Shown here: in pieces, positions 60,824 to 64,000 of the stretch
How the letters are laid out: each line of letters begins with the position of its first letter
How positions within the stretch are numbered: the first letter of the stretch is position 1
From: Bradyrhizobium daqingense
Lineage (GTDB): Bacteria > Pseudomonadota > Alphaproteobacteria > Rhizobiales > Xanthobacteraceae
Direction: 5' to 3'
Assembly: GCF_021044685.1 (NCBI RefSeq)
Contig: NZ_CP088014.1
Coordinates: 248,001-312,000, forward strand
Length of the DNA stretch: 64,000 nt
Made by a program: the position numbers and the translations under genes
The notes under the pieces: model-generated
Seen by the model: the letters and a program-made list of their open reading frames with translations, nothing else
Told to the model about the DNA's origin: nothing
Database searches by the model: none

Positions 60824-60911
60824 CGTCATGGCCGGGCTTGTCCCGGCCATCCACGACCTTTCGCATGGCATCGAAAAACGTGGATGCCCGGGACAAGCCC
60901 GGGCATGACGA
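60824..60911. repeat. Dispersed palindromic repeat, copy 2
   Basis: The same element as at 13255-13342: it begins CGTCATGGCCGGGCTTGTCC, has the TCCACG/CGTGGA inner pair and ends GGGACAAGCCCGGGCATGAC. The few differences are in the loop, where this copy reads TTTCGCATGGCATCGAAAAA. It starts 15 bases after the PadR gene. Confidence 0.88.
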
Positions 60912-61115
60912 ACATCGGTACGCGCCCCCTCAGTTCCCTCTGCCCAACTTTAAGACACCCCGCCCAGCATTCCTTAACCCGTTATTTACCGTAACAGGAA
61001 AAAGTCGGTTTTCGAGGCAGACGACCCGCGCCAAATTCGATTGTCTTTGCAACCGGCACGCGTGGGGAGGCTGGAGGCGCCGGGTGGGGCGCCGGAGTCG
61101 GAACCGGACAGAGTC
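60912..61115. promoter_or_regulatory. Promoter region of the PodJ-like gene with CtrA-like and GANTC sites
   Basis: TTAA at 60974-60977 and TTTA at 60985-60988 are seven bases apart, a one-mismatch CtrA box. Two GANTC methylation sites (GAGTC at 61095-61099 and 61111-61115) lie just before the ATG at 61116. These are the marks of a cell-cycle-regulated alphaproteobacterial promoter. No clear -35/-10 pair is seen. Confidence 0.5.
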
Positions 61116-64000
61116 ATGAATTCGCGCGTATCGTGGAGTGTTGACGGCATCGATCCATCCGTTCGGGAGCGGGCCGAAGCTGCTGCGCGTCGCGCCGGAA
61201 TGTCGCTCAACGATTGGCTGAACTCCACCCTCGGCGACACCGCCCCGCCGAACTTCCGCGGACCTCACGACCAGCGTCCGCACCACATGCCGCAAGCACC
61301 GAGCCAGGAGAGCCGCGAAGTCGCGGACATTCATCAGCGGCTCGACGCGATCACCCAGCAGATCGAACGAATCTCGAAGCCCGCGCCGCGTCAGGACCCT
61401 TCACGACAAGATGCCGCGCGCCCGGACGTCTCGCGCGAGCAGGGCGTCGCGCGCCAGCTGAACGATGCGATCTCGCGGCTTGATGCGCGGCTGTCGCAGA
61501 TCTCGAAGCCGCAGCAATCCCACCAGCAGCCGCATCAGGCCCCGCGGCCGGCGCCCTCGCCGGTCGAGACGCGCCAGCGCCAGGCCGATGCGGTCGAGCG
61601 CGCGGCCGCCCAGGTCTATCGCAGCTCGCCTCCCCTAAGCCCTGCATCCTTCGACGTCGCGGTCGCCGAGATCACGGCGCGACAGAGCGAGCTCGACGGG
61701 TTTACGCCGAGGCAGATGCCGCCGCGCGCCGCGCCGCCGATTGCGCCCGCGCCAGCTGCCTTCGCCCCCCCGATGGCGCCGCCTGCCGCCGCCTACGCGC
61801 CGCCGCCCCCGCAGCCGGGACCGGATTTCTCGACGCTCGAGCGCCATCTGCTCAAGATCACGAGCCAGATCGAATCGCTGCAGCGGCCGGACAATACCGA
61901 GCAGGCGATCGCGGCCTTCCGCAGCGAGCTCGCCGAAATCCGCACGGCCATCACCGAAGCGATGCCGCGGCGCGCGATCGAATCGATCGAGAACGAGATC
62001 CGCTCGCTGCATCGTCGGATCGACGAGACGCGGTCCAACGGCACCGACGGCCAGGTTCTCTCCGGCATCGAACGCGCGCTGTCCGACATCAAGCAGGTGC
62101 TGCGCACGCTGACGCCGGCCGAGCAGCTCACCGGCTATGACGAGGCGATCCGCAATCTCGGCGCCAAGCTCGACCTGATCCTGCGCGCCAATGACGATCC
62201 CTCGACCGTGCAGCAGCTCGAAGGCGCGATCTCCGCGTTGCGCGCCATCGTCTCCAACGTTGCCTCCAACGAAGCGCTCGCGCGCCTGTCCGAGGACGTG
62301 CAGCTGCTGTCGTCCAAGGTCGACCAGATCACCCGCGCCTCCGGCCACAGCGACAGCTTCGCGGTTCTGGAGCAGCGCATCGCGGCGCTCACCGCCGCGC
62401 TGGAAACACGCGAGCGGCCGCAGCCGGCCGAGAGCACCGAGCATCTGGAAGCCGCGATCCGGGCGCTGTCGGACCGCTTCGACCGCATGCAGGTCGGCAA
62501 CGATTCGGCCTCGACCTTCGCCCATCTCGAGCAGCGCGTCTCCTATCTGCTGGAGCGGATCGAAGCTGCCTCCGATCCGCGCAACGGCAATCTCAGCCGC
62601 GTCGAGGACGGGCTGCACGACATCCTCAGGCACCTGGAACGGCAGCAGGCCACCTATTCCGCGCTGGCCGAGAGCCGCAGCTCGGCGCCGCCCGATTCCG
62701 GCATGGTCGATCTCGTCAAGCGCGAGCTCTCCGACATCCGCTTCAGCCAGGCCGAGACCAATCGCAGCACCCAGGACTCGCTCGACGCGGTCCATAGCGC
62801 GCTCGGCCATGTTGTCGATCGCCTCTCCATGATCGAAGGCGATCTGCGCGCCGTGCGTAGCGCGCCGCCGGCCCCTGCCCCGCAGCCGATGGCGATGCCA
62901 ATGGCGGCTCCAATGGAGCCGGCGCCGATGGCGCGCGAGCCACGGCCGCAGGCACAGCAGCCGAAATACGATCCGAAGCCCGAGCTGCCCAATCCCGCCG
63001 CCGCGCAAGCAGCGCAGGCCGCCTTCGTCGCCGCGCCACGCGACTTCCACGCCGCCACCCCGGCCGCACCGCCGCCGGTGCCTGCGGCCCCGCAAGTCGC
63101 GCCGCCCATGCCGCCGCGCGCGATCAGCGAGATCCTGGAGCCGCACACCGCGCCTGCGCGCGCTGCGCTGGCGCCGGAATTGCCGCCGGATCATCCGCTC
63201 GAGCCGGGCACCCGTCCGGGCGGGCGCGCTGCCACGCCGTCGGAGCGCATTGCGGCGTCCGAAAGCGCGATCAGCGACATTCCCGCCGCGCCGAAAGAAC
63301 CGGTGTCGTCGTCGAGCTTCATCGCCGCCGCCCGCCGGGCGGCTCAAGCCGCCGCCGCAGCGCCGCCCGAGAAAGCCGGCCGCGCCGCCAAGGCGTCGGC
63401 GAGAGGTGGCAAAAATAAAGGCCAGGAAGGCGGCTCGACCATCACGTCGAAGATCCGCTCGCTGCTGGTCGGCGCGAGCGTGGTGGTGATCGTGCTCGGC
63501 ACCTTCAAGATGGCGATGAACCTGCTCGACGGCGGCAGCCCGCCGGCGCCGCAGGCGATGCAGAATGTCCCGAGCGACCCGGTATCGCCCGCCCCACCGC
63601 CGCCCCCGGTCGAGACCAAGCCAGCCGCGCCCGAGCAGATCACGCCGTCGATGTCCTCACCGACGCCGATCGGACGGCAGTCGCAGAACAATGCTGCGCC
63701 GGCGCCCGCTCCCACTCCGGGCAACTCGGCCTCGGTCGAGATTCCGCCGGCGCCTGCCGCGGCCCCGCCGCCTGCCTCCAGCGACGTCACCGGCGCGCTG
63801 TCGGGCACGAGCCGAGCCAAGCTCGGCCTCATCCAGGTGCCGCCGAGCGAGAAGCTGCCCGAGGCCATCGGCGGCCCCGCCTTGCGCACCGCCGCGATGA
63901 AGGGCGATGCGACGGCGGCCTACGAGATCGGCATGCGCTTTGCGGAAGGCAAGGGCGTCGCCACCAACTATGACGAAGCCGCCAAATGGTACGACCGCGC
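61116..64000 (+). CDS. PodJ-like polar/Sel1-repeat protein, truncated by the window edge
   Basis: At least 961 residues; the frame is open at the last base. It begins NSRVSWSVDGIDPSVRERAE, with a start region common to rhizobial PodJ-like proteins (AARRAGMSLNDWLNSTL). A long cytoplasmic part follows with coiled-coil segments (SQIESLQRPDNTEQAIAAFR, NEIRSLHRRIDETR) separated by proline/glutamine-rich linkers. One transmembrane helix lies near residue 785 (LLVGASVVVIVLGTFKMAM), then a proline-rich periplasmic part. A first Sel1 repeat is just visible at the end (GDATAAYEIGMRFAEGKGVA). This matches PodJ-type polar organisers. A 570-codon frame on the other strand is its shadow. Confidence 0.82.
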   Translation, partial: MNSRVSWSVDGIDPSVRERAEAAARRAGMSLNDWLNSTLGDTAPPNFRGPHDQRPHHMPQAPSQESREVADIHQRLDAITQQIERISKPAPRQDPSRQDAARPDVSREQGVARQLNDAISRLDARLSQISKPQQSHQQPHQAPRPAPSPVETRQRQADAVERAAAQVYRSSPPLSPASFDVAVAEITARQSELDGFTPRQMPPRAAPPIAPAPAAFAPPMAPPAAAYAPPPPQPGPDFSTLERHLLKITSQIESLQRPDNTEQAIAAFRSELAEIRTAITEAMPRRAIESIENEIRSLHRRIDETRSNGTDGQVLSGIERALSDIKQVLRTLTPAEQLTGYDEAIRNLGAKLDLILRANDDPSTVQQLEGAISALRAIVSNVASNEALARLSEDVQLLSSKVDQITRASGHSDSFAVLEQRIAALTAALETRERPQPAESTEHLEAAIRALSDRFDRMQVGNDSASTFAHLEQRVSYLLERIEAASDPRNGNLSRVEDGLHDILRHLERQQATYSALAESRSSAPPDSGMVDLVKRELSDIRFSQAETNRSTQDSLDAVHSALGHVVDRLSMIEGDLRAVRSAPPAPAPQPMAMPMAAPMEPAPMAREPRPQAQQPKYDPKPELPNPAAAQAAQAAFVAAPRDFHAATPAAPPPVPAAPQVAPPMPPRAISEILEPHTAPARAALAPELPPDHPLEPGTRPGGRAATPSERIAASESAISDIPAAPKEPVSSSSFIAAARRAAQAAAAAPPEKAGRAAKASARGGKNKGQEGGSTITSKIRSLLVGASVVVIVLGTFKMAMNLLDGGSPPAPQAMQNVPSDPVSPAPPPPPVETKPAAPEQITPSMSSPTPIGRQSQNNAAPAPAPTPGNSASVEIPPAPAAAPPPASSDVTGALSGTSRAKLGLIQVPPSEKLPEAIGGPALRTAAMKGDATAAYEIGMRFAEGKGVATNYDEAAKWYDR

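Noticed and set aside
61635..63347. A 570-codon minus-strand frame in the PodJ-like gene
   Set aside because: Glycine/arginine-rich shadow of a proline/glutamine-rich coiled-coil protein; no ribosome binding site or family motif.

Overview
The window is chromosomal, GC-rich alphaproteobacterial DNA, most likely from Bradyrhizobium or a close Nitrobacteraceae relative. The grounds are a 5-aminolevulinate synthase that matches the Bradyrhizobium HemA I remember almost residue for residue, an atpI-B-E-F'-F operon split from the F1 genes, a coxBA-ctaB-coxF-ctaG-coxC cluster, and several palindromic intergenic repeats of the Bradyrhizobium type. There is no rRNA, recognisable tRNA, insertion sequence, prophage or CRISPR array. 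Almost everything reads as core genome with small accessory pieces. All calls come from reading the sequence; no database search was run.

Layout. 1-8 kb: tail of a TPR regulator, a five-domain peptide-type ABC importer (binding protein, two permeases, one fused double ATPase), two tiny conserved-looking ORFs, an AEC-family carrier and a small exported protein. 8.4-16.1 kb: an HTH protein, an outer-membrane beta-barrel behind a CtrA-like box, a chemoreceptor, a metallo-beta-lactamase-fold hydrolase, a divergent type II dehydroquinase facing hemA with a FixK/FNR-type box between them, and a VapBC-like toxin-antitoxin pair. 16.3-19.8 kb: a transporter-histidine kinase-receiver fusion. 19.8-25.8 kb: a leftward cluster (Ohr-like peroxidase, exported alpha/beta hydrolase, membrane-anchored cytochrome P460, SDR) opposite a winged-helix/ATPase/TPR regulator, with repeated TTGTGAG sites between them. 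25.8-29.6 kb: LuxR-type response regulator opposite an MFS symporter, YjbQ and an exported coiled-coil protein.

30-32.6 kb: ATP synthase F0 operon. 32.8-36.9 kb (leftward): thrC, M16 peptidase, GNAT acetyltransferase, exported protein. 37-39.9 kb: a possible small structured RNA, a response regulator/histidine kinase pair and a SnoaL-like protein. 40-46.6 kb (leftward): the aa3-type cytochrome oxidase operon with its assembly genes (heme O synthase, Cox11, SURF1). 47-50.6 kb: IalB-like protein, TldD, signal peptidase I (with a tandem duplication at its start), nucleotidyltransferase-like protein. 50.7-54.2 kb: PAN-domain protein, gshA, MarR regulator next to a decayed glutathione S-transferase gene, small exported protein. 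54.3-60.8 kb: a fatty-acid beta-oxidation operon (acyl-CoA dehydrogenase, thiolase, FadB-like fusion) opposite a PadR regulator. 61.1 kb to the end: a PodJ-like/Sel1 polar protein cut by the window edge.

How it fits together: respiration and energy (hemA, cox operon, atp operon) carry two FixK-like sites that suggest oxygen control. Four divergent regulator/target pairs (winged-helix ATPase, LuxR/MFS, MarR/GST, PadR/beta-oxidation) each have a clear inverted or direct repeat in the shared intergenic region. The most system-like unit is the 19.8-25.8 kb cluster, which combines peroxide removal, a hydrolase and a P460 haem protein under one large signal-integrating regulator.
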